DNA of 64,000 nucleotides from Aquiluna sp. (GTDB taxonomy: Bacteria; Actinomycetota; Actinomycetes; Actinomycetales; Microbacteriaceae), in contig JAPKCK010000007.1 of assembly GCA_028822985.1 (NCBI GenBank), forward strand, positions 1-64,000, written 5' to 3'. Shown piece after piece: positions 29,065 to 37,153 of this stretch (position 1 is its first letter; the number at the start of each line of letters is the position of its first letter). The position numbers were made by a program, and so were the translations under genes. Under the pieces are notes generated by a model. The model did no database searches. It had not been told where the DNA came from and saw only the letters and a list, made by a program, of their open reading frames with translations.

Positions 29065-30545
29065 TGAAATTTAGACAACTGACAGCGGCGGATCTTCCGG
29101 AGCTCATGAAGATCGAACACGAGTTATTTCCCGGCGAAGCTTGGGAGGAGAATTCTTTTCGTTCCGAGCTTGAAGGGCCATTCACCGATTATTTTGGAGC
29201 GTTTGAAAATGGCCTAGTTGGCTATGCCGGCCTCAGTTCCATTCCGGCAAGTTACACCAGTGACATTCAGACTCTTGCGGTTACATCTTCCAATCAGGGC
29301 AAAGGCCTCGGGAGAATTCTTGCCAAGAAGTTAATTTCTAAGGCATTATCCCTCGGCTCGGAGGCGATGTTCCTTGAGGTGCGCGTTGATAATGACGCCG
29401 CCATAAGCCTCTACAACTCGCTCGGGTTTGAGCAGATTGACGTCCGAAAAAACTATTACCAGCCTTCCGGGGCCGATGCCTTGGTGATGAGGCTGGCGAT
29501 TGAGCAACCGATTGTCCTAGGCGTTGAAAGCACCTGCGACGAAACAGGCATCGGAATCGTCAAGGGTAATCGGCTTCTTGCAAACGCTCTTCACAGCTCC
29601 ATGGAGGAGCACGCGAAGTTTGGCGGGGTGATACCCGAGGTGGCCGCAAGGGCTCACCTTGAGGCACTTCAGCCCACCATTGCTGAAGCTCTCAAAGAGG
29701 CGAACCTCACTATGAGTCAGATCGACGCTATTGCGGTGGCCAATGGACCAGGCCTAGCTGGAGCCTTGATGGTCGGAATTGGCGCGGCAAAGGCGCTCGC
29801 CATAGCGCATGGTTTGCCGATTTACGCTGTCAACCACCTGGTGGGCCACGTGGGGGCGGACGTGCTGGAAAATGGAACCGTTTCGCTTCCGACAATCGCA
29901 CTTCTGGTTTCTGGAGGTCACACGTCTCTGCTGTTGGTGCGCGACTTATTGGACGACGTGGAGCTACTGGGCGAAACAATTGACGACGCTGCCGGTGAAG
30001 CCTTTGACAAGGTCGCCAGGGTTTTGGGGCTGCCCTACCCGGGTGGGCCGCAAATAGACAAGCTCGCTGAAGGCGGCAATCCAAAGGCCATTCGGTTTCC
30101 ACGCGGACTGTCGTTGCCAAAGGACATGGACGCTCACAGGTTTGATTTTTCATTCTCGGGTCTCAAAACTGCAGTTGCCAGGCATGTTGAAAAAGCAGGC
30201 GACGCCGGACTAGAAATGTCAAAACCGGACGTTGCTGCAAGCTTTAGAGAGGCAGTGGTGGATGTGTTGCTCACCAAGGCAATCAATGCCTGCGAGGCTC
30301 ACGGGGTGAAGCGATTGCTGCTTGGCGGCGGCGTTGTTGCCAACGCGCGGCTTCGTCAGGTGGCGAAGATACGCTGCGATGAAGCTGATATCGAGCTTCG
30401 GATTCCACGGTTCTCGCTATGCACAGACAACGGAGCAATGATTGCTTCTATTGGCGCACAACTAATAATGGCCGGCCGGCCACCAAGTGGTCTTGGCTTC
30501 GGAGCGGAGTCCACCCTCGAGGTCACAAAAGTCCAGACGCTCTAA
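29064..30545 (+). CDS. tsaD: Fused RimI-type acetyltransferase and TsaD
   Basis: One uninterrupted frame of 493 residues joins two enzymes. Residues 1-146 are a GNAT domain like RimI (S18 N-terminal acetylation), with the acetyl-CoA loop QGKGLGRIL (78-86) and [14 protein letters not shown]. Residues 149-493 are TsaD, which transfers threonylcarbamoyl to A37 of t[14 protein letters not shown] at 152, the metal site [14 protein letters not shown] and [11 protein letters not shown]. There is no linker to speak of. Separate rimI and tsaD genes in this order are common; the fused form is less so. ATG overlaps the tsaB TAA. Confidence 0.95.
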   Translation: MKFRQLTAADLPELMKIEHELFPGEAWEENSFRSELEGPFTDYFGAFENGLVGYAGLSSIPASYTSDIQTLAVTSSNQGKGLGRILAKKLISKALSLGSEAMFLEVRVDNDAAISLYNSLGFEQIDVRKNYYQPSGADALVMRLAIEQPIVLGVESTCDETGIGIVKGNRLLANALHSSMEEHAKFGGVIPEVAARAHLEALQPTIAEALKEANLTMSQIDAIAVANGPGLAGALMVGIGAAKALAIAHGLPIYAVNHLVGHVGADVLENGTVSLPTIALLVSGGHTSLLLVRDLLDDVELLGETIDDAAGEAFDKVARVLGLPYPGGPQIDKLAEGGNPKAIRFPRGLSLPKDMDAHRFDFSFSGLKTAVARHVEKAGDAGLEMSKPDVAASFREAVVDVLLTKAINACEAHGVKRLLLGGGVVANARLRQVAKIRCDEADIELRIPRFSLCTDNGAMIASIGAQLIMAGRPPSGLGFGAESTLEVTKVQTL

Positions 30546-30634
30546 GCGCACGCAGTTAACGCTCAGGAAACGCCCAAACACCTCCCAGTGAAGGGTGCTT
30601 TGCTGTCACTAATAAGTAGACAGGAAAATAGATT

Positions 30635-31069
30635 ATGACCGACAAGGTTCCGAAGAAATCGAAAGATTCATCCGCTGCAAAGGATCAAGAGTCCGCTGAG
30701 CAGATCCATCCCGAACAAGCACCAGAAGTAGCAGTGGTAAACAGACAGCGGTTTGATTGGCGCTCTCTCAATAGCTTGGCAGTTGTCTCCTTGGCGACTG
30801 CGCTTACAAGCATTGGTGCGGTGGCTGCAATTATCACCGGGCACATTGCGTTGGCTCAGATAAAGCGGTCCGACCAAAACGGTCGCAAGCTGGCAATTAC
30901 CGGTGTCACCATCGGATATGTGACTATCGGATTGTGGGTTGTTTTTGGAATACTCGCAGCTTCCGTTACGGCTTTTGTAGAGCCAGGGTCATTTGGCCAC
31001 CAGCCTTTTGGGCAGGACATGTTCGAATTGCAGCGGGGATTCGGTGGCATGCGTGGTCATGACGACTAG
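30635..31069 (+). CDS. DUF4190-type small membrane protein
   Basis: A 144-residue protein. The first 45 residues are charged and probably cytosolic; two membrane segments follow (about 49-70 and 88-112), separated by GHIALAQIKRSDQNGRKLAI, the typical DUF4190 loop. The tail is Gly/Phe/Asp-rich. The function is unknown. It stands alone, with CAGGA 10 nt before the ATG. It ends in an inverted repeat shared with the convergent methyltransferase gene. Confidence 0.85.
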   Translation: MTDKVPKKSKDSSAAKDQESAEQIHPEQAPEVAVVNRQRFDWRSLNSLAVVSLATALTSIGAVAAIITGHIALAQIKRSDQNGRKLAITGVTIGYVTIGLWVVFGILAASVTAFVEPGSFGHQPFGQDMFELQRGFGGMRGHDD

Positions 31070-31087
31070 TCACAGGTTGCTAGTCGT
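31062..31087. terminator. Inverted repeat between convergent stop codons
   Basis: ACGACTAG (31062-31069) pairs with CTAGTCGT (31080-31087) around a 10-nt loop. The left arm contains the DUF4190 stop, and the right arm touches the methyltransferase stop. No T-run follows on either strand, so termination would be weak; it may instead protect both 3' ends. Confidence 0.45.
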
Positions 31088-32265
31088 TAGCTGAGGGGCT
31101 GACAGACCAGTGCTTTACGAGCGTCGCCCACCCTGGTGAGAATCAGGGTGGCGGCGTTTTTTCCTTTTAGTTTCAACTTTGGGCGGAGCTGCTCAGGAGT
31201 TATGTCTACTCCACGTTTTTTGATTTCAAGTGTTCCAATGTCAAGCTCACTCATTCTCTTGGCAATCCTTTTTACATCAAGTGGCAGTGCCTCCAAAACC
31301 TCAAACCCCCTTAGCCAAGGCGAAATAAGTTCACTATCTGAACTTAGATATGCGATTGAAGGTGCGATGCCCCAGAGCCCATTTTCAATCGCAAACGCTC
31401 CAAGCAGGTGGGACCTAACCAGGGCCGGATTGGGGTCGTAAACGTACTTGCCGACTTCATTTATCGGCGCCTGAATCAAGTCAGCGGAATACTCAATCAC
31501 CGTGTCGGCCAAAATAAGGGCCGATCTCTTGCCTCTTTGGCCGAGTTCGCCAAACCACAGCACGGTTTCTACAAGTTCATTGTTATGAGAAACCCAATTT
31601 GCTTCGCAGTCCTCCGGGATCAATTCGTGAGGCAAGCTCCCGGCGAGCTTTATGCCCGCAGTGTGCTTTGATCCGATTTCAAAGGCGAAGTTTAGATTCG
31701 GTGAAAAGTCCTCGGGCTTGAGCATGACTCTTCCCGCCGCTTTAGAGCTAAGTTTTCTCCTTGCCGGGTCAAGCCAGAACGCTGTCGATTCGGCTTCGAC
31801 ATCTAGAGCATCGGCATTAGAGACTTTTGCCAATGAATAGTCATGCAGATTGTGCCTTGCCATTTTCGCAGTAAGTTCGTCCTTTTCGATGGCCGCTACC
31901 TCAAGGCCTGCCTTAGCGAAGGCCAGTGCGTCACCGCCGATGCCGCAACCAAGGTCCGTGACCAATTTGATTCCATGAGTCAAAAACCTTTGGGCGTGCC
32001 AGGCGGCAACTTGTTGACGAGTTGCCTGCTCGAGGCCTTCTTCGGTGAAGAGCATTGTGCTTGAAAGCTCAGATCCAAATTTTGGCACCGCTCTTGAACG
32101 GAGTTTGGCCTGGGAAATGCAAAGAGCTACTAGCTGAGGCTCATATCCTTGCTTTCTTAGATCGGTTGTCAGTTTGAGTAGGTCCGCCTTTGCGTCCAGG
32201 AAGCCCAGCTTGCCAAGCAACTGCTTGGCTTCGGGTCCAAAAATGTTCTCGTCTAGATCGGGCAC
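31087..32265 (-). CDS. SAM-dependent methyltransferase with THUMP-like C-terminal domain
   Basis: A 392-residue class I methyltransferase. The SAM-binding motif I is DLGCGIGGDALAFAKAG near residue 98, followed by the acidic strand VAAIEKDE. DPARR near residue 167 resembles a motif IV. The C-terminal 100 residues match the THUMP-like domain common in actinobacterial members (VDITPEQLRPKLKLKGKNAA). The substrate, probably RNA, is not known. Start is GTG at 32265, 6 nt after TAAGTT, without Shine-Dalgarno; an ATG two bases upstream is out of frame. Confidence 0.88.
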   Translation of the reverse strand: MPDLDENIFGPEAKQLLGKLGFLDAKADLLKLTTDLRKQGYEPQLVALCISQAKLRSRAVPKFGSELSSTMLFTEEGLEQATRQQVAAWHAQRFLTHGIKLVTDLGCGIGGDALAFAKAGLEVAAIEKDELTAKMARHNLHDYSLAKVSNADALDVEAESTAFWLDPARRKLSSKAAGRVMLKPEDFSPNLNFAFEIGSKHTAGIKLAGSLPHELIPEDCEANWVSHNNELVETVLWFGELGQRGKRSALILADTVIEYSADLIQAPINEVGKYVYDPNPALVRSHLLGAFAIENGLWGIAPSIAYLSSDSELISPWLRGFEVLEALPLDVKRIAKRMSELDIGTLEIKKRGVDITPEQLRPKLKLKGKNAATLILTRVGDARKALVCQPLS

Positions 32266-32271
32266 TCATTA

Positions 32272-32277
32272 AACTTA
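32272..32277 (-). promoter_or_regulatory. -10 hexamer of leaderless methyltransferase gene
   Basis: Minus-strand TAAGTT ends 6 nt before the GTG start at 32265, the same geometry as at the pirin and rarD genes. Confidence 0.5.
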
Positions 32278-32302
32278 CCGCTGTCGATAGCGGCTGCTGA
32301 CC

Positions 32303-32331
32303 TTGACCAAGTGCTTGATAACACCTAAAGT
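32303..32331 (+). promoter_or_regulatory. Promoter of groES
   Basis: TTGACC (32303-32308), exactly 17 bp, then TAAAGT (32326-32331). The predicted start near 32338 falls inside the adjacent CIRCE-like operator, the expected layout for HrcA repression. Confidence 0.75.
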
Positions 32332-32335
32332 TGGG

Positions 32336-32362
32336 TTAGCACTCTCGATGGGAGTCTGCTAA
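32336..32362 (+). promoter_or_regulatory. Degenerate CIRCE operator (HrcA site)
   Basis: The left arm TTAGCACTC (32336-32344) is a perfect CIRCE arm. After the standard 9-nt spacer the right arm is GTCTGCTAA (32354-32362), which matches GAGTGCTAA at seven of nine positions. Confidence 0.8.
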
Positions 32363-32393
32363 TCCACAAACTTTAGACAAAGAAGAGGTAACC

Positions 32394-32690
32394 GTGTCGG
32401 TTTCTATTAAGCCACTTGAAGATCGCGTTGTTGTTCGTCCACTTGAGGCCGAGCAGGTAACTGCGTCAGGTCTGGTTATCCCAGACACAGCAAAGGAAAA
32501 GCCACAAGAGGCCGAGGTCATTTCAGTGGGACCAGGTCGCTTCAGCGAGGACGGCGAGCGCATACCCGTTGACTTGAAAGTCGGAGATCTTGTTATCTTC
32601 TCGAAATATGGTGGAACTGAGCTTCGCTACGACGGCCAGGACTATCTTGTTCTGTCAGCTCGCGACATTCTTGCGGTTATCGAACGCTAA
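32394..32690 (+). CDS. groES: Co-chaperonin GroES (Hsp10)
   Basis: GroES caps GroEL during protein folding. It has 98 residues with [17 protein letters not shown], the mobile loop with [14 protein letters not shown], and [20 protein letters not shown] start with AGAAGAGG upstream. A CIRCE-like operator and promoter lie ahead and a terminator follows directly, so groES is monocistronic; groEL is not in the window. Confidence 0.97.
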   Translation: MSVSIKPLEDRVVVRPLEAEQVTASGLVIPDTAKEKPQEAEVISVGPGRFSEDGERIPVDLKVGDLVIFSKYGGTELRYDGQDYLVLSARDILAVIER

Positions 32691-32700
32691 AAATTTACGA

Positions 32701-32730
32701 AAAAAAGGCCCGGATCCTCGGGTCTTTTTT
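32701..32730 (+). terminator. Rho-independent terminator after groES
   Basis: AAAAAAGGCCCG pairs with CGGGTCTTTTTT (one G.T) around GATCCT, followed by a long T-run. Very strong. Confidence 0.93.
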
Positions 32731-32743
32731 TGTTTAATGCCTC

Positions 32744-32749
32744 TAGGCT
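32744..32749 (+). promoter_or_regulatory. -10 hexamer of leaderless rarD promoter
   Basis: TAGGCT ends 6 nt before the GTG at 32756; no Shine-Dalgarno. Identical to the box and spacing at the pirin gene. Confidence 0.55.
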
Positions 32750-32755
32750 TACACG

Positions 32756-33664
32756 GTGAAGAAGCGTTCTATAAACACGATAGGCCTGAGCTTTGGGGCG
32801 GGCGCTTACCTTATTTGGGGCTCATTCCCTCTACTTATCCAGCTGTCTAAATTTGCTTCTCCTTTCGAGACTGTCGTTTGGCGAGTGGTGTTTGGTTTCT
32901 TGTTTGCCGCGCTGCTTGTAACGATTACGAAGACTTGGGGCCAAGTTATATCTTTGGTAAAAACCCCGAAAAAACTCGGCTGGGTTGCAGTGGCCGCTGT
33001 TTTTATATTTATCAATTGGCAGGTCTACGTCGTCGCGGTTGTGACCGGTAATGTCATCGAGACGTCTCTTGGTTATTTCATAAACCCGCTAGTGACAGTC
33101 ATGTTCGCGGTGGTTTTACTGAAAGAAAAGCTACGACGAATGCAGTGGGTAGCACTAAGTGTCGGATTTGTCGCAGTTGTGGTGCTCACAATTGACTACG
33201 GTCGGCCACCCTGGATAGCTATTATTTTGGCACTGAGCTTTGGGACCTACTCGCTGGCTAAAAATAGAGTGGGCCGAAACATCGGAGCCTTGCAGAGTTT
33301 CACAATCGAATCTGCGACGGTGCTTCCAATAGCGATAATTCAACTAATTGTCGTGGCATCCCTTGGACCGGTAATGCTTCTAAGTGGTCCTATGGAGGCG
33401 GCAGTCCTAGTTGGATTTGGAGTCATGACTGCGGTTCCGTTGATTTTGTTCGGTGCTGCTGCGAGCCGGATTCCACTTTCGATGATCGGGTTCATTCAGT
33501 ACCTCACTCCAATTCTCCAGTTCTCAGCTGGATACTTCATTTTGGGCGAGGAAATGCCTCCGGTCCGGTGGATTGGTTTTGGATTGGTTTGGGTGTCTCT
33601 GGCGATTCTGACCGCAGACGCCTTCCGAAGAAGGCCGATTTTGCCGATTGTTGAAGCCCTTTAA
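32756..33664 (+). CDS. rarD: RarD/EamA family transporter
   Basis: An inner-membrane DMT-superfamily permease with ten predicted segments in 302 residues, built from two EamA repeats. The RarD subgroup is marked by GAYLIWGSFPL at the start, INWQVYVVAV and ETSLGYFINPLVTV. RarD members are called chloramphenicol-sensitive proteins, but the native substrate is unknown. GTG start, probably leaderless. No terminator is seen downstream; a 250-bp gap follows. Confidence 0.9.
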   Translation: MKKRSINTIGLSFGAGAYLIWGSFPLLIQLSKFASPFETVVWRVVFGFLFAALLVTITKTWGQVISLVKTPKKLGWVAVAAVFIFINWQVYVVAVVTGNVIETSLGYFINPLVTVMFAVVLLKEKLRRMQWVALSVGFVAVVVLTIDYGRPPWIAIILALSFGTYSLAKNRVGRNIGALQSFTIESATVLPIAIIQLIVVASLGPVMLLSGPMEAAVLVGFGVMTAVPLILFGAAASRIPLSMIGFIQYLTPILQFSAGYFILGEEMPPVRWIGFGLVWVSLAILTADAFRRRPILPIVEAL

Positions 33665-33915
33665 ATTCGGAATGGAATTGTTACTCAATTTAGGACCACC
33701 GAAAATAGTGTCTGTTTAGCCTACTTTGTTCTCTTTTTTTAGCGGATATCGTTGAAAAATGAGATTCAAGCTGCTAATCCCATCGAAGACACCGACTAGT
33801 TTTGAATTTTATTGACTGAGTTAACCTCCGCGAAATGATGCAGTTAGTATGCTTTATCTAGCGCGCGGGCTCCCTGCCTGTGTTCGCATTTAAATTGCTA
33901 TTTCAAGGAGCAACA
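33665..33915 (+). promoter_or_regulatory. AT-rich upstream region of the amino-acid binding protein gene
   Basis: A non-coding 251-bp stretch. TTGACT (33812-33817) and TAGTAT (33845-33850) are the best promoter-like words but are 27 bp apart, so they do not form one promoter; TAGTAT may act with a weak -35. A strong AAGGAG (33905-33910) lies 5 nt before the ATG at 33916. AATTG-ttact-CAATT near 33674 is a small inverted repeat. No gene is visible. Confidence 0.45.
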
Positions 33916-35178
33916 ATGACCGTAAAGAACAACAGGTCGCGTGCACTCATGGCTTTGTCTGCAGCAGGCGTTTCGGCGCTTGTTCTGGCTGGCTGTGCAG
34001 CGACAACAACCGCCGGCGGCTGTGAGCTAGGTCCTGAGCAGGATGGAGACCTAGTACTAAACCTAGGTACCGCACTGCCTTTGACCGGTAACCTCGCATT
34101 CCTAGGCCCACCAGAAGAAGCTGGTGCTGCTCTAGCGATTGACGAAATCAACGCTGCTAACAAGGGACTCACAATTGACGCTACTTTTGGCGACTCTGGT
34201 GACACCGACAACAAGGCTTACGACACTGAAATCCCACGTCTTCTAGGCGCAGGTGCTCAGGCAATCGTTGGTGCTGCATCTTCAGGTGTATCACTACAGT
34301 TCATCGACCGTGTTATTGCTGAGTGTGTAATTCACTTCTCACCAGCTAACACCTCAGCAGCTTTCACTGACTACGAGGACAAGGGCCTGTACTTCCGTAC
34401 CGCTCCTTCAGACGTACTTCAGGGCGAAGTTCTGGGTAACCTAATCGCAGAAGACGGCCACCAGAGAATCTCAATGATCGTTCTAAACGACTCATACGGT
34501 ACCGGTCTAGCTGAGTTCACCAAGGCTGCCTTCGAGGCTGCTGGTGGCGAAGTTATTGCGGAGCCTACCTACAACACTGGTGACACTAACTTCACCGCTC
34601 AGATTGCTGAGGCACTAGCCGGAGATCCAGACGCAATCGTTCTAATTACATTCGACGAGGCAAAGACCATCGTGCCTGAGCTAACAAGCCAGTTCCCTGG
34701 TGAGAAGCTTTACTTCGTTGACGGTAACCTAACCAACTACTCTGAAGACTTCGCTGCTGGCACCCTTGAGGGTGCCAAGGGTACCTACCCAGGCGTGAAC
34801 GAGGCAAACATTGCTGACTTCGTTGCGAAGCTTGATGCTAACTGGCAGGCACGCGGCAACGCAGCCTTGGAGCTAAACGCCTATGGTCCTGAGACCTATG
34901 ACGCAGTTATAGTGCTTGCACTTGCTGCTCTAGAGGCGCGTAGCACACAGGGTGCCAACATGTCAGAGAAGCTTCAGGAAGTTTCTGGAGGTACTGGAGA
35001 CGGTACCAAGTGCGCCAGCTTTGCTGAGTGTGCTGACATCATCAACGGTGGTGGAACCGCAGATTATGACGGTCCATCGGGAAACATTACCTTCAATGAC
35101 GTTGGAGACCCAACAGACGGTAACATCCTTATCCAGCAGTTCGATGGAAACAACGTTCCAGCTACCATTCGTGGCTAG
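33916..35178 (+). CDS. Branched-chain amino-acid-type ABC transporter, substrate-binding lipoprotein
   Basis: A type I periplasmic-binding-fold protein (LivK class) that captures an amino acid or amide and feeds the liv permease encoded downstream on the other strand. It has 420 residues. The signal peptide ends at lipobox LAGC with lipidated Cys27; the mature part starts with LNLGTALPLTGNLAFLG. Start ATG 33916 follows AAGGAG at 5 nt; an upstream GTG at 33880 is rejected. Leucine is coded mostly by CTA, as in the ribosomal genes here, suggesting very high expression. The ligand cannot be read from sequence: branched-chain amino acids, amides or urea are possible. Confidence 0.93.
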   Translation: MTVKNNRSRALMALSAAGVSALVLAGCAATTTAGGCELGPEQDGDLVLNLGTALPLTGNLAFLGPPEEAGAALAIDEINAANKGLTIDATFGDSGDTDNKAYDTEIPRLLGAGAQAIVGAASSGVSLQFIDRVIAECVIHFSPANTSAAFTDYEDKGLYFRTAPSDVLQGEVLGNLIAEDGHQRISMIVLNDSYGTGLAEFTKAAFEAAGGEVIAEPTYNTGDTNFTAQIAEALAGDPDAIVLITFDEAKTIVPELTSQFPGEKLYFVDGNLTNYSEDFAAGTLEGAKGTYPGVNEANIADFVAKLDANWQARGNAALELNAYGPETYDAVIVLALAALEARSTQGANMSEKLQEVSGGTGDGTKCASFAECADIINGGGTADYDGPSGNITFNDVGDPTDGNILIQQFDGNNVPATIRG

Positions 35179-35194
35179 TAGTTAGTTTCAAACA

Positions 35195-35235
35195 AGGAAC
35201 CCCCTTTGGCCTAGGCCCGAGGGGGTTCCTCTTTT
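35195..35235 (+). terminator. Rho-independent terminator after the binding-protein gene
   Basis: An 11-bp perfect stem (35195-35205 with 35220-35230) with a GGCC-rich 14-nt loop, then CTTTT. Confidence 0.92.
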
Positions 35236-35280
35236 AACAGAGTGTTACGGCCTTTATTGAAATCTCGTGACTGGGTGTCA

Positions 35281-35330
35281 GGCGCTTTGGTCTTGAACGA
35301 TATCAAGAGCCGCTTGTGGCTGAAAGCGCT
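35281..35330. other. Three-way-junction RNA-like element
   Basis: An outer stem GGCGCTTT/AAAGCGCT (35281-35288 with 35323-35330, 8 bp including one G.T) encloses two hairpins: TCTTGA-acgata-TCAAGA (35291-35308) and GCCG-CTTG-TGGC (35309-35320). It is not a tRNA and holds no reading frame. It lies between the binding-protein terminator and a second strong hairpin. On the plus strand it would form the body of a small RNA ended by that hairpin; on the minus strand it would be in the liv operon 3' UTR. No promoter was identified. Confidence 0.35.
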
Positions 35331-35335
35331 TAAAG

Positions 35336-35368
35336 AAGTAACCCCTCAGCCTGGCCGAGGGGTTACTT
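35336..35368 (-). terminator. Terminator hairpin of the liv operon (bidirectional)
   Basis: AAGTAACCCCTC (35336-35347) pairs perfectly over 12 bp with GAGGGGTTACTT (35357-35368), loop 9 nt. It follows the end of the minus-strand liv operon by 27 bp. Short T-runs occur on both sides, so it could work in either direction. Confidence 0.85.
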
Positions 35369-35395
35369 TGCTCCAACTGAACGGGGTTGGTAACT

Positions 35396-35554
35396 CTATT
35401 TGGACCTGAGAGAGCTCGTTTCAAACGCTGCTCCGATGGCAACCCCAAGGGCAATGCCTAGACCTACGTTTTTGATCGCTACGCCGAAACCCGCACCAAT
35501 CGCCACGCCTATTGCGGCGATAAAGCCTGGAGGACGGTTGTTTTTAGGTGCCAA
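35396..35554 (-). CDS. Small glycine-zipper membrane protein
   Basis: A 52-residue frame, MAPKNNRPPGFIAAIGVAIG then AGFGVAIKNVGLGIALGVAI and GAAFETSSLRSK. The repeating GxxxG-like GVAIGAGFG and GIALGVAIGA pattern predicts one or two tightly packing membrane helices of the glycine-zipper type. The TTG start overlaps the end of livF by 11 bp, so it is the last gene of the liv operon. Proteins like this are found widely as short hypotheticals; a function in transport is unproven. Confidence 0.7.
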   Translation of the reverse strand: MAPKNNRPPGFIAAIGVAIGAGFGVAIKNVGLGIALGVAIGAAFETSSLRSK

Positions 35555-36263
35555 GAGTCCCCAGGTAGAGGCCGACGACCTTGGGGTCGTTCAGAAGCTC
35601 TCTACCGGTGCCTGTGACGGCATCGGTGCCTTGATCTAGAACATAAGCCCGGTCTGCGATCTGAAGGCAACGACGAGCGTTTTGCTCAACCATGATGCAG
35701 GTCACGCCGGCCTTGTTGATTTCTGAAACACGAAGGAAGGCTTCATCCTGTCTAACAGGGCTAAGTCCAGCGGAAGGCTCGTCGAGTAATAGAACGCTTG
35801 GCTCCATCATTAGCGCCCTACCCATAGCAACCATTTGACGTTCACCACCGGATAGTGAGCCTGCGCGCTGCTTTAGGCGCTTACCGAGCTCGTCAAAAAT
35901 CGAAACTACGAATTCAAGACGCTTGTCGTAGCTTTTTGGATCTTGGAAAACACCCATTTGAAGGTTTTCTTCAATGGTTAGTGACGGGAAAACATTGTTG
36001 TTCTGAGGGATATACCCCACGCCCTTGGCCACGAGCTGGTTTGGCTTCTGACCTACGATGTCTTCGCCATTCAGGGTTATTGATCCTTCACGAACCTTTA
36101 CCAGCCCGAAGACTGACTTCAGAAGGGTTGATTTACCCGCACCGTTGGGTCCGATGATTCCGATCAGTTCACCCTTGTCGGCGTAGAGGTTTGCCTCATT
36201 CAGAATGTTCACCCCTGGCAAGTAACCGGCGGTGAGGTTCTTGACATCTACAACTCGGGTCAT
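35544..36263 (-). CDS. livF: Branched-chain amino-acid-type ABC transporter ATPase LivF
   Basis: Second ATPase of the liv system. It has 239 residues with Walker A GPNGAGKST, a Q-loop (YIPQNNNVFPSLT), signature LSGGERQMVAMGRAL, Walker B VLLLDEPSAGLSP and the H-loop replaced by the family's usual MVEQNARRCL. The EQNA ending marks LivF rather than LivG. Start ATG overlaps the livG stop by 4 bp. Confidence 0.94.
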   Translation of the reverse strand: MTRVVDVKNLTAGYLPGVNILNEANLYADKGELIGIIGPNGAGKSTLLKSVFGLVKVREGSITLNGEDIVGQKPNQLVAKGVGYIPQNNNVFPSLTIEENLQMGVFQDPKSYDKRLEFVVSIFDELGKRLKQRAGSLSGGERQMVAMGRALMMEPSVLLLDEPSAGLSPVRQDEAFLRVSEINKAGVTCIMVEQNARRCLQIADRAYVLDQGTDAVTGTGRELLNDPKVVGLYLGTLGT

Positions 36264-37153
36264 TTGTCTTTCTCCTGGTCGATGATGCTAATTCTTCCGG
36301 TGACAACACCAAGATCAGTGTCCTGATGGGCGCCAAGGTAGGCATCGATTACGGCCTGCTCGTTCATAACCGTCTCGGGTGGGCCCTCGGCTACTACCTT
36401 GCCTTCGGCCATTACGACCACCCAGTCGGCAATGTGTCGAACCATGTGCATGTCGTGCTCAACAAACAACACAGTCATACCTTCTTTTTTCAGGTCCAGC
36501 ACGTGGCCGAGCAAGGACTGAGTCAAAGCAGGGTTCACACCGGCCATTGGCTCATCGAGCATCACTAATACGGGGTCGGTCATCAATGCTCTTGCCATTT
36601 CCAGAAGCTTGCGTTGACCACCCGATAAGGACGCCGCGAAATCTGCCTGTTTGGTATCAAGCTTGAACCGCTTTAGAAGTTCGATTGCCTTGATTTCAAT
36701 CTCAGCATCCTGTTTTCTCCAAGATCTTGGAAACAGAGCGCGGAATATGCTTTCTCCGACCTGGTTCTTGGCGCCGAGCTTCATGTTGTCCAGCACTGTT
36801 AGTAGGCTCAGTGCCTTGGTTAGCTGGAAAGTTCGAACTTGACCCATTTGGGCAACCTTGTAGCTCGGGACTCCCGATAGCGAGGTTCCTAGGAACTCCC
36901 ACTCGCCGGTGTCAGGAGTGTCGAAGCCAGTTAGCAGGTTGAACAGTGTTGTCTTGCCGGCACCATTTGGTCCAATAAGCGCCGTGATGGCGTTCTTCGG
37001 AATTTCCAGGTGCTCAACGTCAACTGCTGTTAGACCACCGAAGCTCTTTTTGACATGGTCAATAATGAGCATTGGATCAGTCTTTTTGCAGCCTGGTCCA
37101 GCCTCTCCGATGTGTAGACCGGTTGATTTTTGTGGTGAGTCGCTATTTGACAA
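36260..37153 (-). CDS. livG: Branched-chain amino-acid-type ABC transporter ATPase LivG
   Basis: First ATPase. It has 297 residues: about 28 extra N-terminal residues, then the LivG start MLIIDHVKKSFGGLTAVD. Walker A is GPNGAGKTT, signature LSGGQRKLLEMARAL, Walker B VMLDEPMAGVNP, and the H-loop FVEHDMHMVRHIADWVVVM. The start is TTG at 37153, overlapping livM by 11 bp; the Met at codon 28 is an alternative. N-terminal extensions of this kind are usual in actinobacterial LivG. Confidence 0.92.
   Translation of the reverse strand: MSNSDSPQKSTGLHIGEAGPGCKKTDPMLIIDHVKKSFGGLTAVDVEHLEIPKNAITALIGPNGAGKTTLFNLLTGFDTPDTGEWEFLGTSLSGVPSYKVAQMGQVRTFQLTKALSLLTVLDNMKLGAKNQVGESIFRALFPRSWRKQDAEIEIKAIELLKRFKLDTKQADFAASLSGGQRKLLEMARALMTDPVLVMLDEPMAGVNPALTQSLLGHVLDLKKEGMTVLFVEHDMHMVRHIADWVVVMAEGKVVAEGPPETVMNEQAVIDAYLGAHQDTDLGVVTGRISIIDQEKDK

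Noticed and set aside
33880-33915. Upstream GTG start for the binding-protein gene
   Set aside because: ATG 33916 has AAGGAG at the right distance and gives a proper lipoprotein signal peptide.
35281-35330. tRNA gene at the three-way junction
   Set aside because: Too short, no acceptor stem with CCA end and no T-loop sequence.
35400-35639. Plus-strand frame over livF end
   Set aside because: Opposite strand of livF and of the small glycine-zipper gene; no support.
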